In this document: positions 42,786-54,925 of the stretch, in pieces
Layout of the letters: each line of letters begins with the position of its first letter
Numbering within the stretch: position 1 is the stretch's first letter
NCBI RefSeq assembly: GCF_905171775.1
Contig: NC_053499.1
Span: 30,557,026 to 30,621,025, forward strand
Direction of reading: 5' to 3'
Source: Rana temporaria
Taxonomy: Eukaryota; Chordata; Amphibia; Anura; Ranidae
DNA: 64,000 nt
Program-made: the position numbers and the translations under genes
Notes under the pieces: generated by a model
The model's input: the letters and a program-made list of their open reading frames with translations, nothing else
What the model was told of the DNA's origin: nothing
The model's database searches: none

Positions 42786-43575
42786 CCACTTAAGGACCGT
42801 CGCACGACTATATACGTCGGCAGAATAGCACGGCTGGGCACATGGACGTATATATACGTCGCCTATAAGAGCCCAGCCGTGGGTCGCGCGCCCCGCCGCC
42901 GGCGCACTCGCGACCCTGTCCGAAGCTCCGTGACCGCGCCCGTGGGACCCGATCGCCGCCGGTGTCCCGCGATCGGGTCACAGGACCTGAAGAACGGGGA
43001 GAGGTGAGTGTAAACACACCTTCCCCGTTCTTCTCTGTGGCAGTGTCACTGATCGTCTGTTCCCTGATATATGAAACGACGATCAGTGACGTCACACCTA
43101 CAGCCACGCCCCCCTACAGTAAGAATCACTCCCTTAGGGCACACGTAACCCCTTAGCGCCCCCTAGTGGTTAACCCCTTCACTGCCATTGTCATTTTCAC
43201 AGTAATTTCGCTGTGAAAATGACAATGGTCCCAAAAATGTGTCAAAGGTATCAATAAACGCTTATTGCAATTTTTTTAACCAAAAATAGGTAGAAGAATA
43301 CGTATTGGCCTAAACTTGGGGGATATTTATTATAGCAAAAAGTAAAAAATATTGATTTTTTTTCAAAATTGTCGCTCTATCTTTGTTTATAGCGCAAAAA
43401 ATAAAAACCGCAGAGGTGATCAAATACCACCTAAAGAAAGCTCTATTTGTTGGGAAAAAAAAGATGCCAATTTTGTTTGGGAGCCACGTTGCATGACCGC
43501 GCAATTGTCAGTTAAAGCGACGCAGTGCCGAATCACAAAAAGGGGCAAGGTCCTTAACCTGCATAATGGTCCGGG
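42786..43575. mobile_element. TTAA-family copy (790 bp; second of four)
   Basis: CCACTTAAGGACCGTCGCAC to GGTCCGGGTCTTAAGTGG between TTAA 42782-42785 and 43576-43579. Has CGCGATCGGGTCACAG and GGTGATCAAATACCACC. Confidence 0.88.
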
Positions 43576-43579
43576 TCTT

Positions 43580-44415
43580 AAGTGGTTAACCTCCCTGGCG
43601 GTGTTCCCGAGTCTGACTCGGGGTGAGATTTTTTGGCTACGATCGGTAACCCTGAGTCAGACTCTGGCTCGCCTCGCAGAATCCACAGGCATGGTTTACT
43701 TACCTTGTCCCTGGATCCAGCGATGCCACCGGGACCTCGCTTGATTCACACAGTGCCTCTGTGTGCCGCTGATCTCCGTTCCCTGCGACGTTACGACGCA
43801 CGGGGCAGAGAACGGCACCAAATTCAAAAACGTAAACAAACACCTTACATACAGTATACTGTAATCTTATAGATTACAGTACTGTATGTAAAAAAATACC
43901 CCCCCCCCCCCCCTTGTCCCTAGTGGTCTGCCCAGTGTCCTACATGTACTTTTATATAATAAAAACCTTTCTTTGTCCCTGCAAACTGTAGATTGTCCAT
44001 AGCAACCAAAAGTGTCAAATATGGTTTTAGAGCAGCTAGAAAACAGCTATAATAAATTATAATCACTTGCAGAATTGAGTGATAGCGATTTGTGGGGAAA
44101 TTCGTCATAAAAAAATAAAAGTAATGACAGCGACAATTTTGCAACTGAGCAAATTTCAGTGATTTTGATTATTGAATAATTTTTATCATAATTATATTAT
44201 TATTTGTTAGAATTATTTATAATTATTTATTATATTATAATTTTGTTTTTAAAAAAATGTCATACCCGGGATGCCTACTAGACTCTTGTTTGGTCAGATT
44301 TAAGTGAGTTATTCCTAAGAATTACAGGCCTACAGTATAAAACGCCAAATGTCCTTGCAAATAATGGTACCGCTTTTAGCACCTTTTTTGTGAAAGAATC
44401 ATTCCGCCAGGGAGG
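43580..44415. mobile_element. TTAA-flanked element, CCTCCCTGGCGG family (third of four)
   Basis: CCTCCCTGGCGGTGTTCC to ATTCCGCCAGGGAGG between TTAA 43576-43579 and 44416-44419. Contains GAGTCTGACTCGGG and ATACAGTATACTG stems. A different family from the preceding copy. Confidence 0.85.
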
Positions 44416-44419
44416 TTAA

Positions 44420-44843
44420 AGTGGTTGTAAACCCAACCACACAACTTGCACCTACAGGTAAGCCTAGATTAAGGCTTACCTGTAAGTGCAAAAAATATCT
44501 CCTAAACCTGCACGGTTTAGGAGATATTTACAATAATGTCAGGCGCCGATGTCTATGGGCGCATGCGCGCCGTAGACAATGGCGCAGGCGCACTGAGCAT
44601 GCCATTTTTGTGAATGGCATTATTGGGGTTAATGCCACTCCGGCCACTCACAGCGCCGGAGCGGCGATACCAGGGAGAAGCTGCGAGGGGACATGGGGGC
44701 GGCAGGGAACAAGGAGCACTTCAGGGGCTTCGATTTCAGGTAAGTGCCACATATTGAGCTAGTATGCTATGCATACTAGCTCATTATGCCTCTCTCTTGC
44801 AGTTTTTTTTTTTTTTATTGATTTAAGAGGGTTTACTTCCTCA
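44420..44843. mobile_element. T2-like MITE (fourth of four)
   Basis: AGTGGTTGTAAACCC to GGGTTTACTTCCTCA between TTAA 44416-44419 and 44844-44847. Stems AGGCTTACCTGTA and CTAAACCTGCACGGTTTAG. Confidence 0.8.
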
Positions 44844-44847
44844 TTAA

Positions 44848-45478
44848 ACCAGTTATTGGTACTTTTGGCAGTGTGGGCAGGTGCCAAGTTCTGCTGGAAA
44901 ATTAAATCAGCGCCTCCTTAAAGCGGTTCTCCACCCTAAAGTGGAGTCCCGCTGATCGGAACCCTCCCCCCCTCCGGTGTCACATTTGACACCTTTCAGG
45001 GGGGAGGGGGGTGCAGACACCTGTCTAAAGACAGGTATTTGCACCCACTTCCGGCCACACGCTACGGGCGAAAGACGGGCATTCCGTCACATCCCGTCTG
45101 TCGCCCGTTGTGTGCTGGGAACACTCGGCTCCCAGCACACAGCGTGTGAGCCAATCGGCGGGCGCAGCGCGACTCGCGCATGCGCCGTAGGGAACCGGGC
45201 AGTGAAGCCGCAGCGCTTCACTTCCTGGTTCCCTGAGCGTGGATGGCGGGGGGAGCAGCAGAGAGACGAGCGATCGCTCGTGCTCTGCTGCGATCAGCGC
45301 TGGACTCCAGGACAGGTAAGTGTCCTAATATTAAAAGTCAGCAGCTGCAGTATTTGTAGCTGCTGGCTTTTAATATTATTTTCCCGTGGCACATCCGCTT
45401 TAAAGCTGGTCAGCAGAGGGAAGCATGAAGTGCTCTAGAATTTCCTGCTAGAGAGAGGCGCTGACTTTTGACTTAATA
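44848..45478 (-). pseudogene. Tc1-like fragment B, split by T2-like MITE
   Basis: 44848-44917 plus 45404-45478 align with 42170-42313 (GGTACTTTTGGCAGTGTGGG, GTGCTCTAGAATTTCCTGCT). It is interrupted at TTAA by 44922-45399. The 5' part is absent. Confidence 0.8.
44922..45399. mobile_element. T2-like MITE in Tc1 fragment B (478 bp)
   Basis: TTAA 44918-44921 and 45400-45403. Ends AGCGGTTCTCCACCC and GTGGCACATCCGCT. The uninterrupted version of its target is at about 42238-42256. Confidence 0.88.
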
Positions 45479-45828
45479 AATCGCCATCTCTTTTCTTAGT
45501 AAAAGCACCTCCCACAGTACACATAAACACAGGCTAGGCACAGTTAAATCTTTAAAGTGTAAAAAACTGCGCTGATCAATATGAGTTGCAATTAAATTAA
45601 ATGGATGAAACAGTCCAAAAGCAGCAATTAATGTGAGATATGGCACAAATAAAAATAACAAAGAGAAAATTGCGCCAATTACAGTCTAAATATATATATG
45701 TAATTATTTCAATATTTGCACGGATGGAAACCAGTGCGATATACACCCGGTGATTATTTCACAAAGAAGTGCACCAACACCTTGTGGAAAACCTAATTAC
45801 TAGATAGTAAGCCAAATGAGCAGGTGAC
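45479..45828. other. Unassigned AT-rich sequence
   Basis: Contains TGCGCTGATCAATATGAG and GCGCCAATTACAG words seen in frog retroelement relics. No frame or motif supports a call. Confidence 0.35.
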
Positions 45829-45832
45829 TTAA

Positions 45833-47118
45833 CCACTTGCCGCCCGCCAATGACAGATTGACATTGGCAAAGTGGTTGTAGAATCCTGACTGGACGTCAT
45901 ATGACGTCCTCAGGATTCTGAGCTGCTGCGCGCCCCCGGGGGCGCGCATCGCGGCGATCGTTGTTGCGGGGTGTCAGTCTGACACCCCGCAACACCGATC
46001 TCGGTAAAGAGTCTCTCGCGGAGACTCTTTACCACGTGATCAGCCGTGTCCAATCACGGCTGATCACGATGTAAACAGGAAGAGCCGTCGATGGATCTTC
46101 CTCACTCGCGTCTGACAGACGCGAGTAGAGGAGAGCCGATCGGCGGCTCTCCTGACAGGGGGGGTTCGCGCTGATTGTTTATCAGCGCAGCCCCCCCCTC
46201 GGATCGCCACATAGACCACCAGGGATGCCCACCAGGGAAGGGAAAAACAAAAAAAAATAGAAAAAAAAGTCCAAAAAATAAAAATAAAAGTCTAAAAAAA
46301 AAAAAATGGGAAAAAAAAAGATGCAAAAAAAAAGATGCCAATCAGTGCCCACAAATGGGCACTGACTGGCAACAAGTAAATCAGTGCCGCCCCACAGTGT
46401 CCATCAGTGACGCCCCACAGTGTCCATCAGTGCCACCCCACAGTGTCCATCAGTGCCACCCCATGCCACCCCACAGTGCCCATCAGTGCCACCCCACAGT
46501 GCCCATCAGTGCCACCCCACAGTGCCCATCTGTGCCGCCCATGAGTGCCCATCTGTGCCGCCCATAAGTGCCCATCTGTGCCGCCTATGAGTGCCCAGTG
46601 CCGCCCATGAGTGCCCATCAGTGCTGCCCATGAGTGCCCATCAGTGCCGCCCATGAGTGCCCATCAGTGCCGCCTATGTGTGCCCATGAGTGCCGCCTAT
46701 GTGTGCCCATCAGTGCCGCATACCAGCGCCGCCAATCAGTGCCGCCTATGTGTGCCCGTCAGTACTACCTTGTCGATGTCCATCAGTGCCATCTCATCTG
46801 TGCCCATCAGTGCCACCATATCAGTGCCCGTAATTGAAAGAGAAAACGTACTTATTTACAAAAAAATTACAGAAAAAAATAAAAACGTAATTTTTTTCCA
46901 AATTTTCGGTCTTTATTTAGTTGTTGCGCAAAAAAAAAAAATCGCAGAGGTGATCAAATACCACCAAAAGAAAGCTCTATTTGTGGGTAAAAAAGGACGC
47001 CAATTTTGTTTGGGTACAGTGTAGCATGACCGCGCAATTGCCATTCAAATTGCGACAGTGCTGAAAGCTGAAAATTGGCTTGGGCGGGAAGGTGTATACG
47101 TGCCCTGTATGGAAGTGG
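45833..47118. mobile_element. TTAA-family copy with minisatellite (1286 bp)
   Basis: TTAA 45829-45832 and 47119-47122. Starts CCACTTGCCGCCCGCC, ends GTATGGAAGTGG. Inverted orientation relative to 18757-19840, and its minisatellite is correspondingly on the other strand. Confidence 0.85.
46380..46835. repeat. Minisatellite, GTGCCCATCAGTGCC units
   Basis: About 20 units of 17-24 bp (GTGCCCATCAGTGCCGCCCA and variants) inside the TTAA-family element. Confidence 0.92.
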
Positions 47119-47122
47119 TTAA

Positions 47123-47640
47123 CCGAACCCAGGCCTTTAATTTACAAGATGACACAAAACTCTGGTGTAGTTGTTAGAGGCTTCCTAGCACAGGTTAGCG
47201 TTGACTCCACAGATAGTGATTAGTAATCAACCCCAAAAGGAAAAAATACACATACCATACCGTATGTAGCGCCCCTTTACTTTCAGAAATTAAATTTAGT
47301 GGGAGAATGAGAGAGTTATGTTACTCTCATTCTTGATTTTGGTAAATTTGGCTGTCGCCAAATTCTGGATTGTCCTGTGGGTCGGTCTGTAAGTCCAGAG
47401 ATACGGTTTCATCTCTGGACGGCAGATGGCGCCAGAGGGATCCAGGCGGAGTCGCTTCTTCCCAGCAGCCAATGAGAGGAGTTGGGCCTTGCTGTGCATG
47501 CTGTGGAGGGGTATTTCTGTGGCGGAGGCCTTTCTGGGTTCTTCGCGGGTTCCTGGTTCCAGGTGCGGCACCCACCTCTAGGGTGTGCGCACATCGCGGG
47601 CCCCACCGCTATGGCCCACCTGGCCTGGGGTCGCCCGCTA
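47123..47640. other. Unassigned, possible LTR fragment
   Basis: TGTAGCGCCCCTTTACTTTC start and GC-rich tail recall a frog LTR, with a palindrome GAGAGTTATGTTACTCTC near 47309. No partner LTR seen. Confidence 0.35.
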
Positions 47641-48097
47641 CCGAAAAAAATTACTAGTAAAAAAAAAAAATTATAAAAATGCCATAAAAATACCCCCTAT
47701 TTTGTAAACGCTATAACTTTTGCGCAAACCAATCAATAATTGCTTATTGCGATTTTTTTTTTACAAAAAATATGTAGAAGAATACATATCGGCCTAAACT
47801 GAGGAAAAACAAAGTTTTTTTATATATTTTTGGGGGATATTTATTATAGCAAAAAGTAAAAAATATTCATTTTTTTCAAAATTGTCGCTCTCTTTTTGTT
47901 TATAGCGCAAAAACTAAAAACCGCAGAGGTGATCAAATACCACCAAAAGAAAGCTCTATTTGTGGGGAAAAAAGGACGCCAATTTTGTTTGGGAGCCAGG
48001 TCGCGCGACCGCGCAATTGTCAGTTAAAGCGACGCAGTGCCGAAACGCAAAAAGTGCTCTGGTCTTTGACCAGCAATATGGTCCGGGGGTTAAGTGG
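47641..48097. mobile_element. TTAA-family copy, right portion
   Basis: Ends GGGGGTTAAGTGG at TTAA 48098-48101. Carries the intact GCTATAACTTTTGCGC site that is interrupted in the copy at 58059-59787. Confidence 0.75.
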
Positions 48098-48101
48098 TTA
48101 A

Positions 48102-48990
48102 CATTTTCTTAGAGCAGGAGTTGCACAGGCACTAACAGTTGCCGTTATCCTTTTTATTAGCACCAGAAGCATACTGTAGATTACCATTAAACAATACATT
48201 TAGATCCCACATTCCATTTAACGTAGGCCCCGCGTTTGGCTGAGACAGGCCTGTAAAAACACCTTCTATATGCTCATAGATCTCTTCCATAAAGAACTTC
48301 AGGCAATAAAATAATCGCATATTTTTGCAAGTTCTGTTGAACAAAAAAATGTTACAACAGTCCCAGCCAATTGCAGACGAGTAAAATGCACGTTATCGCA
48401 GCATCGGCAACACAAGAATTATGTATTACACTATTTGGAAAATATTTCGGAAATATCTGTGTTTTTACAATGCTTGGGATCCAGCCATTGGTTTTATTTT
48501 ACAACATTTTTCTCTGAAACTGTACAGTTTTAAAGATTATCTAGACAATCGCTATCTGCAGCTAGTGAAAGCCCAAGCAATCTACGTTCGTAAATAATAC
48601 CGGAGTTTATTGCTCGGTGTCAGGACACATCAATACAACACTATTGAAAAGCATTTGTAAAGAGGAAATTGATATATTTAATATTATTTTATTATACGTT
48701 TCCATTTTTAAAACGCAGTGGTCATGGAGATTTTTTAAGGTATTATGTTAGTAATCCTAATTTAGATAAAGCCGCTTTTTTCTTTTTCTGTCTCTCCCTT
48801 TTTATCATTTATCATTTTCTTATCATTTTATTGAGAGTGTATCTAAAGCCAATTTTTGGAGTGGAGAAAGGTTGTTATTGCTGTCTGGGTCTCCATTTTG
48901 GTCATTCGCCTATTATTTATCCTTGTGTCCACTGTCATTGAGACTGCAAGTGGGGAATAAAAATCAAAAATCTTGAATCAATTCTCCCTG
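48102..48990. other. Single-copy-looking island
   Basis: No repeats or terminal structures. A minus-strand frame at 48132-48344 is unrecognised and probably chance. Candidate unique DNA. Confidence 0.4.
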
Positions 48991-48999
48991 TGCCATCAA

Positions 49000-50075
49000 T
49001 TGCAGCCACTGTGTGCTGTAAAATGCAGCCACTGTGTGCCATAAAATGCAGCCACTGTGCTCATCATGTGCAGCCACTGTGCCCATCATATGCAGCCACT
49101 GTGCCCATCATATGCAGCCACTGTGCCCATCATATGCAGCCACTGTGCCTATGAAATGCAGCCACTGTGCCCAACAAATGCTGCCACTGTGCCCAAAAGA
49201 ATTGCACCCACTATGCCCATAAAATGCACCCACTGTGCCCATAAAATGCAGCCTCAGTGCCCATCATATGCAGCCACTGTGCCCATAAAATGCAGCCACT
49301 TTGCCTATAAAATGCAGCCTCTTTGCCCATCATATGCAGCCACTTCGCTCATAAAATGCAGCCACGTTGCCCATAAAATGCAGCCTCTGTGCCCATCATA
49401 TGCAGCCACTGTGCCCATAAAATGCAGCCTCTGTGCCCATCATATGCAGCCACTGTTCCCATTATATGCAGCCACTGTGCCCATAAAATGCAGCCTCTGT
49501 GCCCATCATATGCAGCCACTGTGCCCATAAAATGCAGCCACTTTGCCTATAAAATGCAGCCTCTTTGCCCATCATATGCAGCCACTGTGCTCATAAAATG
49601 CAGCCACGTTGCCCATCATATGCAGCCACTGTTCCCATCATATGCAGCCACTGTGCCCATAAATTGCAGCCACTGTGCCCATCACATGCAGCCACTTTTC
49701 CCATCATATGCAGCCACTGTGCCCATAAAATGCAGCCACTGTGCCCATCATATGCAGCCACTGTGCCCATAAAATGCAGCCACTTTGCCTATAAAATGCA
49801 GCCTCTTTGCCCATCATATGCAGCCACTGTGCTCATAAAATGCAGCCATGTTGCCCATTATATGCAGCAACTGTTCCCATCATATGCAGCCACTGTGCCC
49901 ATAAATTGCAGCCACTGTGCCCATCATATGCAGCCACTGTTCCCATCATATGCAGCCACTGTGCCCATAAAATGCAGCCACTGTGCCCATAAAATGCAGC
50001 CTCTGTACCCATCATATGCAGCCTCTGTACCCATCATATGCAGCCTCTGTGCCCATCATATGCAGCCACTGTGAC
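49000..50075. repeat. 22-bp minisatellite ATGCAGCCACTGTGCCCATCAT
   Basis: About 48 units over 1.08 kb with ATCAT/ATAAA alternation at the unit end. Because 22 is not a multiple of 3 but 66 is, all three frames stay open as Cys/His-rich pseudo-proteins. Confidence 0.96.
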
Positions 50076-50213
50076 ACCCCCCTGCCCGCTAGCTGTCTGG
50101 CCGGCACTTATCCCATCCTAGTGGCAGGTCAGGCAGCGGGTGATGTGGTACGTGATTGTGCCCAGCCGTGCCATTCTGCCGACGTATATCGGCGTTATGC
50201 GGTCCTTAAGTGG
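50076..50213. mobile_element. TTAA-family right end
   Basis: GCCGTGCCATTCTGCCGACG...GGTCCTTAAGTGG at TTAA 50214-50217. The minisatellite is probably part of this copy; the left end is not visible. Confidence 0.65.
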
Positions 50214-50217
50214 TTAA

Positions 50218-50822
50218 TAAACAGTTGTCCAAGTATCACGTGTAACATAGAAATTTGCAACTGCCACCATTTTAATTTCCAGGGCCTCTGCTTTCAGAAA
50301 ATAAATAATGTTTGGGGGGGTTATAAGTAAATTCCTTGGTTAAAGTGAAAGTAATCTAAACAATTTGAACTCAGCATTCAATGACAAACTGAGGAAATAT
50401 GTTACTTCCAGTAAAATCCACACGTCAAAGGGAAAGTTTAATACAGAGATATAGGCAACTGAAGATATATGCACATCGTGACCTCAAGCCTGAGTCGGCC
50501 TCCTTCCACCTCCCAAGCCCTTGGGTTAGTAAACTCTTCTTTCAAAATTGGCAAGAATCCAAAAGCAAGGCACCTCCAGTTGACTAGATAAAAAATAGAA
50601 AATATAAAAAATAGTTATCCCTAAATCTGCTGGATTAACTGGACGCATTTATAATCTTTTTTTTTTTTTTTGGGCAGTGACAAAAAATAACGTCAGAATA
50701 TTTAGGTTTCAGCACCAAAAACATAATGATGGTATTAGCCAAGGTTTTCAGTGCTGTAAAAAATAACTTCTGTAAGTGCTCTGTCCCTTCCTTTTAACCT
50801 AACGTGGCAGATTCTTAAAACT
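50218..50822. other. Unassigned intergenic sequence
   Basis: AT-rich, T-run near 50660. No gene supported. Confidence 0.4.
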
Positions 50823-50826
50823 TTAA

Positions 50827-51474
50827 CCACTTCAGCCCAGACCACTTTGCTGGTCAATGACCGGGCCACTTTTTGCGATTCGGCACTGCGTCGCTTTAAC
50901 TGACAATTGCGTCGTCGTGCAACGTAGCTCCCAAACAAAAATAAACAAAAATAGACTGAAAATTTTGAAGAAGAATTCATATTTTTTACTTTTTGCTGTA
51001 ATAAATATCCCCGGTACTGCGACATTATGGCGGACACTTTGGACACTTTTGACACATTTTTGGGACCATTGGCATATTTATAGCGATCAGTGCTATAAAA
51101 ATGCATTGATTACTATAAAAATGCCGCTGACAGTGAAGGGGTTAACACTAGGGGGCGGGGAAGGGGTTAAGTATGTTCCCTGGGTGTGTTCTAACTGTAG
51201 GGGGGGGTGACCTCACTAGGGGAAATGATCGATCTTCTGTTCATACATTGTATGAACAGAAGATCAGCATTTCTCCCCCTGACAGGACCTGGAGCTGTGT
51301 GTTTACACACACAGCTCCCGGTCTCCGCTCTGTAACGAGCGATCGCGTGTGCCCAGCGGCGATCGTGACCGCCGGGCACGCTCACGGGAGCCGTGGGCGA
51401 GCGTTATATTACGTGCTCTCGCGCAAGGGAGCCGACTTGCTGACGCAAAACGGCGGTGGGCGGTCGGCAAGCGG
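50827..51474. mobile_element. TTAA-family copy (648 bp)
   Basis: TTAA 50823-50826 and 51475-51478. CCACTTCAGCCCAGACC to GGTCGGCAAGCGG. Stems CTTCTGTTCATACA/TGTATGAACAGAAG and AGCTGTGTGTTTACAC/ACACACAGCT. Confidence 0.82.
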
Positions 51475-51478
51475 TTAA

Positions 51479-51757
51479 TGAGTACAACCTCCTACCCCCA
51501 GAAAATACACATTATTTCAATTATTTCAATTATCTCTACTTTATTTTTATATATATATTAATTCAATTAATAATATTATTTATTTGCATTTTTAGCACAT
51601 ATGTATATGTTATTATAGATGGCCACTGATAGGCAGTGAAGCTGTATCACAATATGTCTCTCAGCATATACATAGACCTCCTATATATTTAGATATGCGT
51701 TTTGCAGGCACAAAGTCCGGATCTCTGTGCTGCTGACTGTTAATAGGGAATTGGCTC
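51479..51757. other. Unassigned AT-rich sequence
   Basis: TATATATTA-rich; nothing recognised. Confidence 0.4.
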
Positions 51758-51760
51758 TTA

Positions 51761-52165
51761 TGCCGCGTACACACGATCGGAAATTCCGAAAACAAAACCG
51801 TGGATTTTATTCCGACGGAATTTTGGCTCAAACTTGTCTTGCATACACACGGTCACACAAATGTTGTCGAAAATTCCGTACGTCAAGAACGTGGTGACAT
51901 ACAACACTACGACGAGCCGAGAAAAATGAAGTTTGATGATTCCGAGAATGCGTAGGATTTCTGTGCGTCGGAATTGTATACAGACGATCGGAATTTCCGA
52001 CAAGAATTTTTGCTGTTGGAAAAATTGAGAACCAGTTCTCAAATTTTTCTTGTCGGAAAATTCCGACAGCAAATGTCCGATGGAGCCTACACACGGTCGG
52101 AATTTCCGACAAAAAGCTCACATCGAACATTTGTTGTTGGAATTTCCAATCGTGTGTATGCGGCA
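51761..52165. mobile_element. PIF/Harbinger-like MITE (405 bp)
   Basis: TTA 51758-51760 and 52166-52168. Tips TGCCGCGTACACACGATCGG and CGATTGGAAA complement (right CAATCGTGTGTATGCGGCA). Repeated AATTTCCGAC stems. Confidence 0.88.
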
Positions 52166-52400
52166 TTACAGCCCAGCAAGCATGTGCAAAGTGTTCCCGA
52201 GGCCAATGGCCGATGGATGGTAATGTCCACCTGAAGTCCAAGGTCATAGATTGACACCCAGCACAGGCTCCACACATGCAAACCTGACTCCTGAAGTTCT
52301 GTACCTCTGTACAGGATGGAAACTTCAGAAGTGCGAATCCGCTCTCAAAGTTATAGAAGTCAAATGGCTGGCAGAACGTATTGCCCTCACTGCTAAAAGG

Positions 52401-53206
52401 CAGGGATGGACTGGCCATTGGGACTACAGGGAGTTTCCCGGTGGGCCGAAGGCTCAGTGGGCCGGCTTCAGTGACAGCGGACCGCCGCCCCCCTTCCACT
52501 CCTCTGTCTCTCCCTTCCCGCAGCGCTCACCTCCTCTCCCTCCCTGCAGCGCTCACCTGGGGGGACAAAGAAGCAGGGGGGACGACAGAGGAGCATGGGG
52601 GAGGGGACAGACAGCTGACTCAACAGCTATGGCCTGGGAGTTTCTCACTTCTGCCTAATCTTGTCCCATAAGGGGGGGGCACCGAACTGATTCTTTGCCC
52701 CGGGTGAAATAATGTCTAACTTCCCCACTGGTACTGCCTATGAGGCCCCGTACACACGACCGAGGAACTCGACGTGCCAAACACATCGAGTTCCTCGGCG
52801 AGTTCAGTGTGGAAGCCGCCGAGGAGCTCGGCGGGCCGACTTTCCTCATTGAACAACGAGGAAATAGAGAACATATTCTCTTTTCGGCCCGACGAGTTCC
52901 TCGACGGGTTCCTCGCTGAAAAGTGTACACACGACCGAGTTTCTCGGCAGAATCCAGCTCTGACCGAGTTTCTGGCTGAATTCTGCCGAGAAACTCGGTC
53001 GTGTGTACGGGACCTAAGAGTACCAGTACCAGCCATTCTACTCTAATAAAGTAGAATGGCTAGTGGCTAGTGAAGGGGGAGAGGGGGCTTGGGTGGCCGG
53101 GGGGTGGGGGGGTGCAGGAGTTGTCCGGCCTCCATGGGAGAGACCTGTCAAAGTGGGCCAATTTGGATGAAGTCCCGGGCCAAATTTTTGTCCCAGTCCA
53201 GCCCTG
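52401..53206. mobile_element. hAT-like element with nested PIF-like MITE
   Basis: CAGGGATGGACTGG to CCAGTCCAGCCCTG. 8-bp duplication CTAAAAGG/CTAAAGGG (52393-52400, 53207-53214; one mismatch). GC-rich non-coding interior. Confidence 0.78.
52744..53014. mobile_element. PIF/Harbinger-like MITE (271 bp)
   Basis: Flanks TGA/TAA. Tips GGCCCCGTACACACGACCGA and TCGGTCGTGTGTACGGGACC. Core built on CGAGTTCCTCGGCG/GAGTTTCTCGGC repeats. Confidence 0.8.
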
Positions 53207-53362
53207 CTAAAGGGCATTCCACCTATAACAGCTACACATTATTGATAGGCTGCTGTTAAACTTCCACTACTCAAAGTAACCACTTGCGTCTTTACAACGC
53301 TCCAACTCCACACCAATGTCTTCATACCCCACTGTGTTTAATACCCACTCTGTAGACTATTC

Positions 53363-54086
53363 GGCCCAGATTCTCATACATTTACGTTGCTCCTGGGCAG
53401 CGTAACGTATGTGATTTACGTTACACCGCCGCAGGTTTACAGGTTTACAGCCTGATTCTCAGAATACTTACCTGTAAACTTGCGGCGGTGTATCGTTAAA
53501 TCGCTCGGCGCAAGCCCGCCCAATTCAAATGGGGCGGGCACCATTTAAATTAGGCGCGCTCCCGCGCCGAGCGTACTGCGCATGCTCCGTCGGGTAAATT
53601 ACCCGACGTGCATTGCGCTAAATGACGTCGCCCTGACGTCATTTGCTTAGAAGTTTACGTAAATGGCGTCCAGCGCCATTCAAGGACGTCTTACACAAAC
53701 AACGTAATTTTTTTTAAATTTGACGCGGGAACGATGGCCATACTTAACATTGGTTGCCTCTCCTAATAGCAGGGGCAACCTTACGCGTCGCGTACGCTAC
53801 GGAAACAATGTAAATTCTCAGCGTCGACCGCGCGTATGTTCGGGAATCTCGCGTAATTACCTCATTTGCATAGACAACAGGGAAAACGACGATGCGACAC
53901 CTAGCGGCGGGAAAAAAAAATGCCTTTAAGATCTGACAGCGTAAGAGCCTTACACCTGTCAGATCTAATGGGTATCTATGCGTAACTGATTCTAAGAATC
54001 AGTCGCATAGATACCCGGGGCCAGATGAGGAGTTACGACAGCGCAAATGGTGTTGCGCCGTCGTAACGCCTTTGAGAATCTGGGCC
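53363..54086. mobile_element. 3-bp-TSD palindromic family, copy 9 (724 bp)
   Basis: GGCCCAGATTCTCATAC to GAATCTGGGCC. Flanks TTC/TGA do not match, perhaps because a MITE abuts the right side. Confidence 0.78.
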
Positions 54087-54341
54087 TGAGCCTAGGTTCA
54101 CACTGCTGCGAATTCGATTTTGCCGCGATTTTGCCGCGATTTTGGCTGCAATTTAATGTAAATCGCGGCCTGAAATCGCAAAAAGTAGTACAGGAACTAC
54201 TTTTTGAAATCGCAGATGCGGCGTCGCACTGATTAGGACAGTGCCATTGCCGACAATTGCCGCCGATTTGAGATGCGGTTTGACATGTCAAATCGCATCT
54301 CAAATCGTTCCAAATCGTACCCAGTGTGAACCAGGGCTTAG
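54087..54341. mobile_element. MITE-like repeat (CTAGGTTCACACTGC...GTGTGAACCAGGGCTTAG)
   Basis: Inverted tips AGGTTCACACTG/CAGTGTGAACC, with GATTTTGCCGCGATTTTG core repeats and AAATCGCA stems. Probably in the PIF-like group. Confidence 0.65.
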
Positions 54342-54750
54342 TGTCGGTTTTACACCTCTTTCAGTAACTTCAGACCAGGCAAGGACAACATTACAGAACG
54401 CTTAACTCAAAAAAATTGCAAAAAAAGCAATCATAAAGTCTACCATTCAAATATATAACTCCTATCCTCCCGTCTGGGACAGCATCCAACTGGCTATTTC
54501 AACCCGATTACATGTCTGTGTCTCTTGTCCTGATTCACGATAGAAAGTATAAAACAATCTTCCTAAAGTGAAGGGAAATTTCCTCTTAGACCAGAACAAG
54601 AACTCCCATTCATAGATTTCCCCTCTATTCCTGTTTTAGTGACAAATGCAAAGCTTTGGATTTCTTATCACTTTCTGCTTTGGAAACAATGATAACCAAG
54701 GCAATTAGAAAGGAGGAATCTCCCCCATGGACACAGTTAGCAATACAGTG
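54342..54750. other. Unassigned intergenic sequence
   Basis: No repeats or gene recognised. Confidence 0.4.
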
Positions 54751-54751
54751 G

Positions 54752-54925
54752 AACCTTGGATTACGAGCATAATCCGTTCAAGGAGAATGCTTATAATTCA
54801 AAGCACTCGCATATCAAAGCGAGTTTGCCCATAGAAGTCAATTGAAATGAAGATAATTCATTCCGCATTGACTTCTATGGCATGAAATACCGCATGTGGC
54901 CAGGGGGGGGGGGGGGGGGGCGCCG
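54752..54925 (+). mobile_element. Dispersed repeat fragment (GTGGAACCTTGGATTACGAG)
   Basis: Same family as the minus-strand repeat 29997-31066, truncated after an 18-G run (54902-54920) and CGCCGGAGA. Confidence 0.65.

Noticed and set aside
47370..47657. 95-residue GC-rich frame
   Set aside because: Several overlapping frames on both strands in the same GC-rich patch, no homology recognised; more likely part of an LTR or old repeat.
49034..50074. Cys/His-rich frames (CSHCAHHMQPLCP pattern) that look like zinc-finger repeats
   Set aside because: A 22-bp tandem repeat keeps all three frames open; spacing is set by the DNA unit, and no linker or finger consensus is present.
49000..50075. CRISPR-like regular array
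   Set aside because: Contiguous tandem units without unique spacers, in vertebrate DNA; it is a minisatellite.
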